Positions 41,977 to 52,568 of a DNA stretch of 64,000 bases are shown here, one piece after another. The stretch's first letter is position 1. Each line of letters starts with the position of its first letter. The notes under the pieces are model-generated. The model searched no databases. It was given only the letters and a program-made list of their open reading frames with translations, and had not been told where the DNA came from. Source of the DNA: Blastocladiella emersonii ATCC 22665 (lineage: Eukaryota > Blastocladiomycota > Blastocladiomycetes > Blastocladiales > Blastocladiaceae); NCBI GenBank assembly GCA_025594325.1, contig JANHCV010000001.1:3224001-3288000 (forward strand). The letters run 5' to 3'. The translations under genes and the position numbers were made by a program.

Positions 41977-44307
41977 TCAGATCGTCCGCTCCGTGCACCT
42001 GAACCGGTACTTGATGAGCCCCGACGCGTGGCCCTTGGCGGGGACGGGCCGCGTGATGGACTCCTTGACCGAGCACCGCCCGTTGGGCTCAAACTCCCAC
42101 GCGCGGCACTTGGCGTCGCGCTCGCACAGCCACCGGCAGTGACCCGGGTCCTTGGCGCCCGTGTACACGAGGTAGTTCTCGCCCGACCGCGCAATGTCGT
42201 GCTCGATCTCGGGCAGCGCCGGGTCCTGGTCGACAAAGTGGTGCCAGATGTCCTCGAGGTGGATCGGCGACGTGTACGGCGACGGGATGTGCGGCGGGAG
42301 GCCGAGGTGCGCAAACTCGAGCGGCGGCGCAGTTACGTTCGCGGCAGCCGCAGTGATCGGTGACGACGTCGAGTTGGCGGCGGGCGGCGGCGGCGGCGGC
42401 GGTGCAGTCGACGCGGCCTTGCCGTGGACGAACCGCTCAATGTCGTACAGCTTCTGCATGGTGGCCTGCGACAGGTGGTGGAAGGTGACGACGCGCTTGC
42501 ACGGGTCCTCGTAGTACGGGTGCACGCTCCAGTGCGGGGTGACGGGGTTGAACCACCGGCGGCCCGGGTACGCGTAGTTGATGAGGATGCCGGCGTCGCG
42601 CAGACACAGGCCGAGCCGCACGTCGCCCGCCCAGCAGTCGTCGTACCGCACGATGCACTCGTCGGCGATCGCGGACATGCGGCGCGCGGCCTCGCGGCTG
42701 ATGGCGATCCCGCTGCCGCCGTGCGCGAACATGGGCCCGTCGCCGAGCTTGGTGATGCCGTCGCAGTCGCGGAAGTGGTTGGGCGCGCCGACGTAGTGCG
42801 GCTCGGACGGGTCGAGCGCCGACAGCACGCGGTGCAGGTTCTCCATGAAGACGTACGTGTCTACGGAAGCGGTTCGGCGCGCGTCAGCTGTCGGGTCCGT
42901 GGGCCGTTATCCGTCCAGGAAAGCGGGCGTACCGTCGTCGATCATAATGTACCACTTGGCGTCCGGGTACCGGTGGTACATTTCGCGCACCGCGGGAATG
43001 TTCTTGTACGCGTCGAGCTTCCACCCGCGCGACTTTTGGTCGGGCACCACCTCGCGGTCCTTGGCCGACGGCGCCACGTTGGGCGCGCCGCGCTTGTGCA
43101 GCGGCTTGCCGTCGCCATCGGCGTGGTCGTGTTGCTGCTGCTGCTGCTGCTTCTGCTCGGGCTGGCGGCGCTCCTGCTGCTTCTGCTCGGGCTGGCGGCG
43201 CTCCTGCTGCTTGTGGGTGCCCTTCTTCTGGTCCTTGTGCTGCGAGTGCTTGGCGGGCGAGCTGGGAAGTGATCCGTACGGCTGCTTGGTCGGGAACTTC
43301 TTGTAGTCTACAAGTGTCGCGTGGAGTTCAAGTCAGTCTCGCTGACCAAATGTACTTGGCGGTGGCAGCTGCTGAGGGGCAGTACGAAGTACCCCACTTA
43401 GTCCGAGCAACTTCGAGCCGCCCACTGGCCTTGAGCGCGGCCTCGGCGCGCTCGTGCGCGCCCGTGACGACGTCGACCATGCGGTAGTCGCCGATCTGCA
43501 TCTCGGCGTCGCCGAACAGGAACATGTTGCGGACGCCCTGGAGGAAGGTGGCGAGCTGGATCGGGACCTTGTCGACGGCCACCTCGATGCCGGACTTGAG
43601 CCCGATCACGTACTGGTCCCACCGCGGGTCCGTGACGCGCAGGGGCATGGCGTCGATGCGCGACCGGAACTGCGCGAGCTGCTCCTCGGCCGAGGGACCA
43701 CCGCCGCCGGATGGCGGAACCACGGGGACGGGCGGGCGGTCGCTCGTGGGCGGCGGCGACGAGATGTTGAGGTCGACCTCGGGGACCGTCGCGTTGCTGG
43801 CGGCGGACGGGCCAGCGAGCACGTCGGCGGCAGGCTCCGACGGCGTGTCGTTGGCGTGCTCGGAGCCCGCCGCAGCGAGCTCGTCGGGCGACTGGCGCTT
43901 GCCCTCGTCCTCGCCATCGGCGTCGTGGCGCGACGCAGCGTGGCCCGCCCCCGCCGTGTTCTTTGCACCGTGGTGCTCGGAAGACGCCGCTGCTGCGGCC
44001 GCCGCGTTCTTGGCGGCATCATTTGTCGCTACATGCAGCGTACTCGCGCTCGTCAGGCCCCTTGCCGTGCCCGCGCACCCGGGCGAGAGCGAGTGTGCAT
44101 ACCGCGCAAGATCTCGTTCTGCAGGGCCTCGCTCTTGGCGGCCCAGTTGGCCGACTGTTCGCGCAGCAGGGCGAGTTCCTGGCGGTCCGAGTGCGCCTGG
44201 AAGAGGACGTAGGCGAGCAGGGCGACGACGGGGAGGACCAGGAGCAGCCGGCAGCACGAGCGCGTTCGCGGCATGGCCATGGCGGCGGGTCCCGAGAGGA
44301 GGACCAT
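41977..44307 (-). CDS. Fringe-like glycosyltransferase (GT31/DUF604 type) with PAN/apple-like C-terminus
   Basis: Four exons (44307-44103, 44028-43393, 43307-42933, 42860-41977), all phase 1 junctions, give 699 residues. Residues 19-37 are a signal anchor, so this is a type II Golgi membrane protein. A Ser/Pro/Ala-rich stem follows. The catalytic part has YPDAKWYIMIDDDTYVFM with the DDD metal-binding motif at 404-406, created exactly across the third intron, and FAHGGSGIAIS, typical of Fringe-like enzymes. A Gln-rich tandem repeat (RRQPEQKQQE twice, then a Gln run) lies upstream of the DDD motif. The last 80 residues have paired cysteines (HCRWLCERDAKC..GRCSV) as in PAN/apple modules. Donor sugar and acceptor are unknown. 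Confidence 0.85.
43145..43204 (-). repeat. 30-bp tandem duplication with CTG run in the glycosyltransferase gene
   Basis: A 30-bp unit is present twice next to a CTG/CAG run. It encodes a Gln/Arg-rich insert between the stem and the catalytic domain. Confidence 0.85.
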
Positions 44308-44627
44308 AGTTGCGTGATACGTTGCAATAGCTAGAGGTTGTTGCGGGAGCGGAGGTTGATTGACGGAGTGCGGGGAGAAGAGGGCGGTTGCGCGGCGGCT
44401 GCGGCGAGTGTGGCGACGCCCAAGAGCAGCAAGTCCGCCGCCACACACGCCGCTGCGCTTGTCTCGCAACTGTCTCGCAGCGCCATGATTGGGCGCATGG
44501 GCTGCATGAACGGCGCGAGCGAGTTCAGCGAACGCGTCGTGAACGTAAGAATACATGTAGGGTAATGGGCAAGACAGGAGGCGGAGGGGCCCAGCACGGC
44601 CCCGGAGTAGGACTAATAGGTTACAGC

Positions 44628-46198
44628 TTACAGCTTGCTCTTCTCGTTGACGATGCGGAGCGCGGTGCGTGCGCACGGCTCGAAGAGGGCGGCTGACGAG
44701 TCGGCCTGGAGCGACGAGGCCTGGCCGCGGAACTGGCGTGCGCGGATGCCCTGGGTGATGACGGCGAACTTGAGGAACACGAAGCCCGCGGGGAACGTGA
44801 AGTCGGTGATGCGCGGGCGGCGCGTCTCCTTGGCGTAGAGGTCGAGGCACTCGCGCAGCGTCGGCAGGCCGAGCTCGGCCTCGCGGCCGCGCACCGTCTG
44901 GATCGAGCCCGACGACATGGCCGGGTCGGCGTAGTAGCACATGAGCAGGTTGGCCAGGTCCGAGTACGGGTGGCCGAGCGTCGACAGCTCCCAGTCGAGG
45001 ATGCCGATGACCTCGGGCTTGGTCGGGTGGAAGATGACTGAGGGCGGGCGGGCGAGCGGGAGTGGGGTTAGTCGAGCCGCGGGAAGCGGAGCGAGATCGG
45101 GACAGCGTACGGTTGTCAAACTTGTAGTCGCCCTGCACGATGGTGGTCTCGTCGGCAGGCAGGTGCGACTCGAACCAGGCCTTGAGCACGTCGAGGCCGG
45201 GCATGGCGCCGACGGGCTTGCCGGCCTTGTCCGTGACCTTGCTCTGGGCGTCGCTGACCTTGAGCAGGGTGCGCAGCTGGCGCTCGTAGTAGCCGTGCGG
45301 TGGGCCGTACTTTGTGAGGCCGGCCTGCTGCAGGTCAGTGGTGTGCAGCGTGGCGAGCGCCTTGATGGCGGCTTCCCAGCTAGACGAGGGAGCGAGGGTG
45401 AGCACCGCGCGACTGAAGCGACAAAGCGGCGAGAGCGCGTACTAGGACCGGCGCTCGGCGACGGGCACCTCGGGCAGCGTTGGAGAAGGGAAGATGCGGC
45501 CCTGCACGAACTCCATGATCTGGGACGTGATCGGGCTCGGGCGTCAGTTCCGCGCGGGTCCGTTCATGCTTCGAGCAACGTACGTAGAAGGGCGTGCCGA
45601 TCACGCTCGCGTCGGTGCACAGGGCAAAGACACGCGGGACGGGGACGCGGCCGGACCGGCCGAGGCCGTGCAGGACCTCGAACTCGCGCTCGACGGCGTG
45701 GGCCGTGGGCGACAGGAGCGCGCCAGCTGGCTTCTTGCGCAGGACATACTTCTGCTCACTACAACGACGCGCGCGCGCGGGGGTCGGGTCAGTCCTGCAA
45801 TGGATCCAGCAGCGCACGCGCGTGCATGAGGCGGTCAACGCACCGGCCGTCGGTCAGGAAGTAGGTCGGGTTGGACTGGCCCAGGGCAAACTTCTCGATG
45901 CGCAGCGGCGCAATGAACTGCGGGACCGTGTCGTAGAGGTACAGGACGAGCTTGTTGATGTCGAAGCCGAGCGACTTGCTGCGGGAGCGAGAGAGAGCGA
46001 GCGCGCGGGCGCGGGATGACGCAGAATGGGCAGGGTGCAAACCAGGCGTCAGTCTGGGGCCCGTGTCATCGGACGCTCCGCATCGACCGGCGCACGGAGA
46101 CAGCGGCATCGGCGCGCGATTGGAGTCGCGTACTTTGTGACGGCGTAGGTGGCCTGCCCAGTTGGGGCGGCGGGGGCGGCGGAGGCAGCAGTGCTCAT
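44628..46198 (-). CDS. ACAD10/11-type aminoglycoside-phosphotransferase-fold protein
   Basis: Six exons (46198-46134, 45978-45840, 45754-45584, 45519-45443, 45379-45111, 45037-44628) give 376 residues with consistent phases. Hallmarks of the kinase-like domain that is fused to acyl-CoA dehydrogenase in animal ACAD10/11 are present: [33 protein letters not shown] then [10 protein letters not shown], the catalytic-loop-like QGDYKFDN (233-240) and [13 protein letters not shown] (252-264). The catalytic loop has Gln where classical phosphotransferases have His. No dehydrogenase domain follows, so this is the stand-alone form, perhaps a 4-hydroxyacid kinase of fatty-acid breakdown. The second donor (TGC then gttgac) is non-canonical after GT. 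Confidence 0.85.
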
Positions 46199-46489
46199 GG
46201 TTGGGTGCGTCGATTCGTCCGATACGTGGAGGCCGAGCCTTTGGGGGGAGAGCGGCGATGGGGAGGAGGGGGAGGGGCGGGCAAGAGTCGAGGGCAGCGC
46301 TCGGGCCGGGCCGGTCGGTCGCTCGGGTCGGTGGCTCGTCGGCTGAACGGGGCACGCCGCTGTGGCGCTGCGAGTGGCGCTGCCGTTGGGGGCTTGCCCG
46401 CGCGACGCGTTGCGCCCACCCTCCGGCCGCTCCCGACCTCGCTGCTCCGCTCGCCCACTCACCCTCTGCAGTGCAACGCGCAAATGTAT

Positions 46490-47002
46490 TCACAGCTCCG
46501 TCTGCATGTACACGACGTCGAGCACCCGCCCAAACTTCTCGCCGACGCCCTCGAACCGCGCCACCTGGCGGAACCCGAGCGCCGCGTGCAGCGCGATGCT
46601 CGCCGCCTGGTCCGCCGTCGCCCCCGCCACCACCACGCGGAGCCCGGGAACCCGCGTCCGCGCGTGGTCGAGCACCGCCGCCATGAGCGCGCGCCCGATC
46701 CCGCGCCGATGGTGCCCCGGCGCGATGTAGATGCTCGAGTCGGCAGTGCGCGCGTACCCCTCGCGCGGGCTGTGCCGCGACAAGGACGCCCACCCGACGA
46801 CGGCAGCGGTCGGGTTGGTGGTGGCGGACTCGGCGACGTAGACGGCGTGCCGGTCCGGGTGCGTCAGCCACGCGAGCCGCGCCGCGTCCGACTCGGGCGT
46901 CAGCTGGAACGTGCACGTTGACGTGTTGACGTAGTGGTTGTAGATGGCGTTGATGGCGGCCACGTCGGCCTCGGTCGCCAGTCGAATCGTCACGTCGGTC
47001 AT
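46490..47002 (-). CDS. GNAT acetyltransferase, phosphinothricin/methionine-sulfoximine type
   Basis: Intronless, 170 residues, the normal length of this family. The N-terminus IRLATEADVAAINAIYNHYV and the acetyl-CoA-binding loop HHRRGIGRALM (about 97-107) are characteristic of PAT/MnaT-like enzymes. HALGF-type end motif is ALHAALGFRQVARFEGVGEKFGR, with the typical GxKFGR-like segment. Such enzymes N-acetylate methionine sulfoximine or related amino acids. The absence of introns and similarity to bacterial PATs would fit an old horizontal acquisition, but codon use matches the surroundings. It lies between the ACAD-like and TACC-like genes on the same strand. Confidence 0.85.
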   Translation of the reverse strand: MTDVTIRLATEADVAAINAIYNHYVNTSTCTFQLTPESDAARLAWLTHPDRHAVYVAESATTNPTAAVVGWASLSRHSPREGYARTADSSIYIAPGHHRRGIGRALMAAVLDHARTRVPGLRVVVAGATADQAASIALHAALGFRQVARFEGVGEKFGRVLDVVYMQTEL

Positions 47003-47186
47003 GGTGCTTTGGCTTCTTCGTGTTGGTGAGGGGAGGAGCGAGGAAAGGTTGAGGTCCGCTGGCTTACTGGTTCATGAACTCTCCGCTCTCATGACTCGGC
47101 GGCCCGTGTGCGTGACACTCTGGAGCGTGACGAGAGCAAACAAAACGGGTGTATTACGATTTATCAAATGGCGACTCGGGCGACGG

Positions 47187-49467
47187 CTACTGCAGGTCCT
47201 CGGGCACCGGCTTGGCGTGCTTGTCGAGGTACTCTGTCCACAGCCGCTCCGACTCGCCCACGCGCTCGTCGAGGACCGCGAGCAGCTGGTCGGCGATGCT
47301 CGACAGCTCCTCGGACCGCTCGGTCGCCGTGCGCGCCGTGGCCTCGGCCGCGACGCGCGCCTGGTCGGCGCACCGCGCCTGGGCCTTGAGCGCCTCGATC
47401 TCGAGCCGGTACGTGTGGTGGCACTTGGCGATCTCGAGGTTGGCCGCGTCGAGCCGCGACTTCGCGTAGTCGCGCACCTCGATGGCGCGCCGCTCCGACT
47501 CGCGCAGGTCCGTGCGCATGTTGGCCATGACCAGCTCCGCGTCCACCAGCTGCGACCGCAGCGTGTCGCGCTCCGCCGTCACGTCCTGCAGCTCGACGCG
47601 GTACCGCATGTACTGGTTGTTGAGCGCCTCGTACTTGGCCGCCGCCGCCTCGTCGCCCGCCTTGCGGTCGCGCCGCTCGCGCAGCAGCTGCGACTCGGTG
47701 TCGAGCCGCTTGTCGCGCTCGCTCAGGATCTCGGCACGCAGCCGCCCGCGCTCCTCGTCCGCCTGCTTCATGGTCTCGTCCGCCGACTGCAGCAGGCCCG
47801 CTACCTCGGCCTGCTCGTGCTCCAGGTCGCGCTTGGCCCGCGACAGCTCCTGGATCCGGCGGTCCCGGTCCGCCAGCTGCTGGGCAAACTATTTGTTGGA
47901 AAGCAACGTAACGGGTCAGCGTGCATTCGTCAGAGTAAGGAAATTCAGTAAAAAGTACCTCGGACATGACCTGGGTGCGGATCTCGCGGCGCAAGGCGTC
48001 CAAATCGACCGTCGGCGCGGTGGATGCAGGAGGGTCGGCGGCAGCGGGTGCAGTAGGTGCGGGGGATGCAGCAGGAGCTGGAGCGGGGGATGCAGCGGTG
48101 GTGGGTGCGAGTGCGATCACAGGGGAGGCAGCAGCAGGTGCAGGACTGGAAGCAGCAGATGCCGGTGCCGAAGCCGCGACCTGCCCCGCGCGCGTCTTCG
48201 GGACTGGCGACGGGGTTGGCTCCCGTTCCCGAACGAGACCAGCGCTCGGCGGCGTAGTCGCGCGGGACGCGGGTGCCGAGACCGAGACGGGCGGGAGCAT
48301 GGCCGCCGGCGCCGCCGTCGCGGGTGCCGGGGAGCTGTTGACGACGACGATCGACGCGGCGCGGCGAGGCGCCGACTGGGGCGCCGGCATCGTGGTGGAC
48401 GTGGTCGTCGTCATGGAAGCCGCGGTAGTGGAAGGCGCGACGAAAGCGCCCGCGGGCGTCGTCATGGCCGGTGCCGGTGACGGGGCCGAGAAGGAGGCAT
48501 TGGGCGGGGTCGGGGTGACTTGGCTCGACGACATGAACATGAGCGGCGACGTGAAGGTCGGCATGGACGCGGCGGGCGTCAGGCTGAGGGAGATCGGGTG
48601 CGCCACGGGCGACGACTCGGGCACGGCGATGGTGAGCGGCTTGCGGCCGAGCGAGGTCGAGGCGACGCTGCGCGGGGTCACGGTGACCGAGGTCGGGTTG
48701 GCGGGGGTCGAAGCGACGGGATGCGGCGCGGCCGGTGTGGTGGCGGGCGCGGGCGTCGGGGCCGCGGACACGACCGACGGCTCGGACGCAGACGCGCGGG
48801 ACGGCGTGGGCGCGGGGAGCGTGGTGACGGGCACGGCAGGACTCGGCGTCGCCGCGGTCGACGCGGCAGGCGTGGCGCGTGGGGGATCGACGACCATGGG
48901 GTCGGCCGCGGCGTCGGGCGTCTCGATCAGGGCGAGCTGCGACGACGGCTCCTCCATATCGGCGATCGTCACGTCCATGGCGTCGTCGCCGGCGGGGAAG
49001 TCGAGCGTGTCGTCGCCCTCGCCGTCGGGCTCGCCACCGTCAACTGCCTCGGGCGCAGCTGCAGCGTGCTCGGGCGTGTACAGGAGGAGCGACGACGTGA
49101 GCTCCTGCGTGACCGGCACTTCCGCTGCGGCAGGGGAGGCAGCCGTGGCGGGCGCGGGTGCAGGCGCAGGCGCAGGCGAGGCCTCGGGGCGCGCGGGCGA
49201 CATGGTGAGGCTGATCTTGGGCGACCCGTCGGTGCTGGTCGACCCGAGCGAGAAGCGCTTGCGCGGCGTCGGCGCGCTCGGTGCCGTGAGCCGGTGCGGC
49301 GCGTGGTCGGCGTCCTCGGCTGGGCGCTTGCGGCCGGCGACGGATCCGGGCGTGGACGCCGTGGCCGTGGTCGACGTCATCGTGGACGACGGAGCCGCAT
49401 TCTCGTCGGCGCTCGGAGCCGCGGGATCGGGCCGGGCAGGGTTCACGGCCGTCGGTGCAGAGTCCAT
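47187..49467 (-). CDS. TACC-like coiled-coil protein
   Basis: Exons 49467-47959 and 47888-47187 join in phase 0 to 736 residues; an in-frame upstream start at 49572 exists. Residues 1 to about 480 are low complexity (Ala/Pro/Ser/Thr) with a short basic KRP patch and an acidic patch. From about 490 to the end the sequence is a continuous coiled coil. Within it RYRVELQDVTAERDTL and VRDYAKSRLDAANLEIAKCHH resemble the TACC domain, whose proteins recruit XMAP215/Alp14 to spindle poles. The architecture (long disordered N-terminus, C-terminal coiled coil) fits. Other coiled-coil proteins cannot be excluded. Confidence 0.55.
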
Positions 49468-49761
49468 GGTGTTGGTCGGTCGTGGAGATCGGATCAAGAG
49501 CGAGGAAGAGGAGAGCGGACGGACGGGTCGCTCGCCCGTCGCGCCGTCGTGTGAAGGCGCGAAGCTGGGCACGTGCGCGTCACGCGAATGATCGGCGCGT
49601 CATTTTCGCTGTGGCTTAGGTGGTCGCGGTTGCTCGCCCGCATCGCAGACGCCGAAGCAGCCCGTCAGTCAGTTCCCCTCACTTTTGGGGCGCTGCACTA
49701 CTTGAACGGCCTCGCCCGGTCCCTCCTCCCGCAATGAATTCACCATGCACACGCATTTCGC
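49468..49761. promoter_or_regulatory. Divergent upstream region of the TACC-like and two-TM genes
   Basis: 294 bp between divergent starts, so both promoters should lie here. No named element is evident. Confidence 0.3.
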
Positions 49762-50439
49762 ATGAATCAAACGCCGCCGCTCTCATCGTTCCCTCCGCTC
49801 CTGCCGCGCTCCACCGTCGCCGTGCCGCTGAGCCAAATTTTGCTCGCGTCGCCGCGGCCATGGCACACGCTGGCCAAGGTGCTCGCGCGCCACCGCGGCC
49901 TGCAGGCGCAGCTGGCCGCCGTCGCCGTGTTCGCGGCCGTCGGCCTTGCCGTGCTGGTGCAGTGCCACCGCCTGCAGCGCAACACCACCGACCTCGACAA
50001 GCGCCGGTACCAAATCATGTGGGCCGCGCGCTCGCTCTACACGCTGTTCGCCGCCGCCTGGCTCGTCTACAGCTTCGTGCGCCCGGGGTGGCTCGGGACC
50101 ATGCTGCTCATGCGTGCCTTCTTCTTCTGCCTCGGCCGCGTCGTCGTCACGGTTCACCCGGACCTAGGCGACGACGAGGACCGGAGTGCGGTCCGCGCGC
50201 GGAACCAGGCGCTCGCGAACGGCGGCCGCAACGGCCGTGGCCGCGCTATCGTCATCGTGGCCCGCCGCGGGAACATGGAGCGCACGCCGCTCTTCACCCG
50301 CCTTCGTCGCACCGCGTCGGGCTCGCTCCTTGCAAGCAATCCTCCCGAGACTTTCTTGGTCATGCGCACCGGCCGCGTCGCCTCGTCCGAGAACCTCGCT
50401 GCACCCGTCCCGCCCGTCGCGGCGGCGGGCGTGCAGTGA
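49762..50439 (+). CDS. Small membrane protein of unknown function
   Basis: Intronless, 225 residues. Two hydrophobic spans at about 53-70 (LAAVAVFAAVGLAVLV) and 95-130 (YTLFAAAWLVYSFV, LLMRAFFFCLGRVVV) indicate a membrane protein with at least two passes. The C-terminal 90 residues are basic with Arg/Gly runs and would face the cytosol. I do not recognise the family. It is convergent with the SH3-protein gene (107 bp between stops). Confidence 0.55.
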   Translation: MNQTPPLSSFPPLLPRSTVAVPLSQILLASPRPWHTLAKVLARHRGLQAQLAAVAVFAAVGLAVLVQCHRLQRNTTDLDKRRYQIMWAARSLYTLFAAAWLVYSFVRPGWLGTMLLMRAFFFCLGRVVVTVHPDLGDDEDRSAVRARNQALANGGRNGRGRAIVIVARRGNMERTPLFTRLRRTASGSLLASNPPETFLVMRTGRVASSENLAAPVPPVAAAGVQ

Positions 50440-50545
50440 GCGACCCTACCGCGCACGCAGTTTTGATACCCCTCCCCAGCGTGCCATGTAATATATGTGC
50501 AAAAACCGTTCTTGTAGTCATGTGTATGTCCGTTCCCCGTCATCT

Positions 50546-52568
50546 CTACCGGGTCGTGCGCTTGGGACCCGCCGCGTTGCTCTCGATCTCGATGCGTTGG
50601 ATCGTCTCGAGCGCCTGCGCCACCTCGGCCTCGTCGAGATGCAGCGTCGTGCGCGTCCCCGCTGCTCCCGGCCCGCTGCCCGTCGTGCGCGTCGCCACGG
50701 ACCCCGCCGGCGTCGTCGGGACCGACGTGGCCGTGGACCGGATGCTGCCCGCCGCGCTGCTGCTGCCCGGCCCCGCGCGCCCGCCCTGCAGCATCGTCGC
50801 GCTCGGCAGCGGGCCGAGATTGTGCACACCGAACGGCAGCTTGGCGTTACCCTCGGCCGGCGGCGCCGTCGACAGCGGGCGCGCCTCGGCAAGCATCGAC
50901 TTGAGCACACCCGTCTCGACAATGCACGCGACGGGCACGAACCCCTCGCACCCCTTGCCGTCAACGGCCAGCGCCCACCCGTCCGAGTACACCTTGTGGA
51001 CGAGCAGGGTGTCGCCCGGGTACACGGTCAGCTCGTCGGCGTTCTGCACGTGGAACCGCGCCACGACCAGCATCGGCACCGGGTCCTCGAACAGCGAGCT
51101 TAGGTCGCTGCGCGCCGTCGACGACCGCGTCAGCGTGCTCACGCTGCGCCCGCTGATGGTCCGCGGCGTCGACGGGAACAGCGAGTGCAGCGTCACGGGC
51201 GTCGTGGACGACGTCGGCGTGGTCGTGCGCCGCGACTTGGCGTCGGCCGACGCGGACAGCGAGCTGCCCGTCTGCAGTGCGAGGCTCATCAGCGACGACG
51301 GACCGAGCAGAGAGCCCACCGTCTCGCGGCGCGAGCCGGATCCCGACACGGAGCTGCGATTCGACGAGAGCGACGACCGCCGCGACGGCACGTCGCGCAC
51401 CGTACCCGTGCTGTCGATGTCGATCCCCATCCCGAGCCCTTGCGAGACGGCCGGGTCGAGGTGCAGTGTCGGCGCTGGCGGCGAAGCGGGTGTCGCGGGT
51501 CCGCGCCCGCGCGACGTCGATGTCCGTGGAGAATCTTGCGACCTTGACCCCGGCGTCACGGGCGAGTACAGGTCCCCGGCCGCCGCGGCCTCGTCGGCCA
51601 CGTCGTTGCTGAGCCGGCGCCGCGAGTAGCCCTTGCCCGCGCTGCGCCGCCGCCGCATCCACCACCACGCGGTCGCGGCGGCGCAGATCAGGACCAGACC
51701 GCCCACGGAGCCGAGGATCGCGGCGAGCGTGCCCGAGTTCATCCCGGTCGCGCCGGCTTCGCCGAGACCATTGGCCGACACGGCGGTCGCGGTGGCGGCA
51801 CTCGTAGGTCGCGCAGCGATGGTCGACGTCGCGGTCGGGCACGGGAACTTGGCCTTGTCGGCAGCCGCGCACTTGCAGCCGATGGTCGCGGGACGCGCGA
51901 AGCCTACGCGGCGAGCTCGATGGGTCAGCGCCGTTCAAACTCGCGCCACGGCTGAACGAACGAACGAACGCACCACACGTCGCCGCCTCGACTTTGCTCG
52001 CGTCGATGCACGCGGTCGCGTTGGACGACGCGGCGCCGCACGCGTTCCTGATCCACTCGACGCCGTCGCCCGCGCACTTGGCGCCGGTCACGCTCGCGAG
52101 GTACGTGTTGCACGAGGACTTGCAGATGTTGGCGGGAAGCGTCGCGGGCAGGAACCCGGACGGCAGCGGCGGCTTCGCCGAGCTGCACCGCGCGTAGCTG
52201 AACCCAAGCACCTGCGAGCACCAGAAGGTGGCCGCATACTGCGCGTCCCACGCCGCGGCCGACGCGGGGCACGACCCAGCCTTGGCGAGCGCCGCCGACA
52301 CGAAGCGCTCTGACGTGAGCGTCTCAATGGCCCGGTCAAAGTCGGCGAGATCGTCCACGGACGTCGAGTTGGACACGCCGAAGCCCTTGAGAACGGTGCT
52401 AGACGCGGCGAGGCATAGCTGTAGTCGTCAGGCTGCGCGCCTTGTGCAGGATGCTGGCGGTGGCGGACACGCAACGCACCCGTCGACCACGAACGAGTTC
52501 CCCCACGCGCCGCACAGTCGCGACGCCGTCGTGAAGCGGTAGCACTCGGGCTGCCCGGCGGGATCCAT
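50546..52568 (-). CDS. Cysteine-rich ectodomain / transmembrane / SH3 protein
   Basis: Exons 52568-52476, 52385-51974 and 51903-50546 give 620 residues. Residues 1-200 hold about 14 cysteines in spaced pairs (YRFTTASRLCGAW, ICKSSCNTYLASVTGAKC, IGCKCAAADKAKFPC), suggesting a disulfide-bonded extracellular domain, although no strong signal peptide is predicted before it. A single transmembrane segment lies at 228-251, followed by a basic RRRR stop-transfer signal. The cytosolic part is Ser/Thr-rich with an SH3 domain at about 447-496 (VVARFHVQNADELTVYPGDTLL..GWALAVDGKGCEGFVPVACI). This would suit a cell-surface sensor that couples to an SH3 ligand. The first donor (TGC then gttgcg) is unusual. 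Part of exons 2-3 is copied at 31195-31958. Confidence 0.8.
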
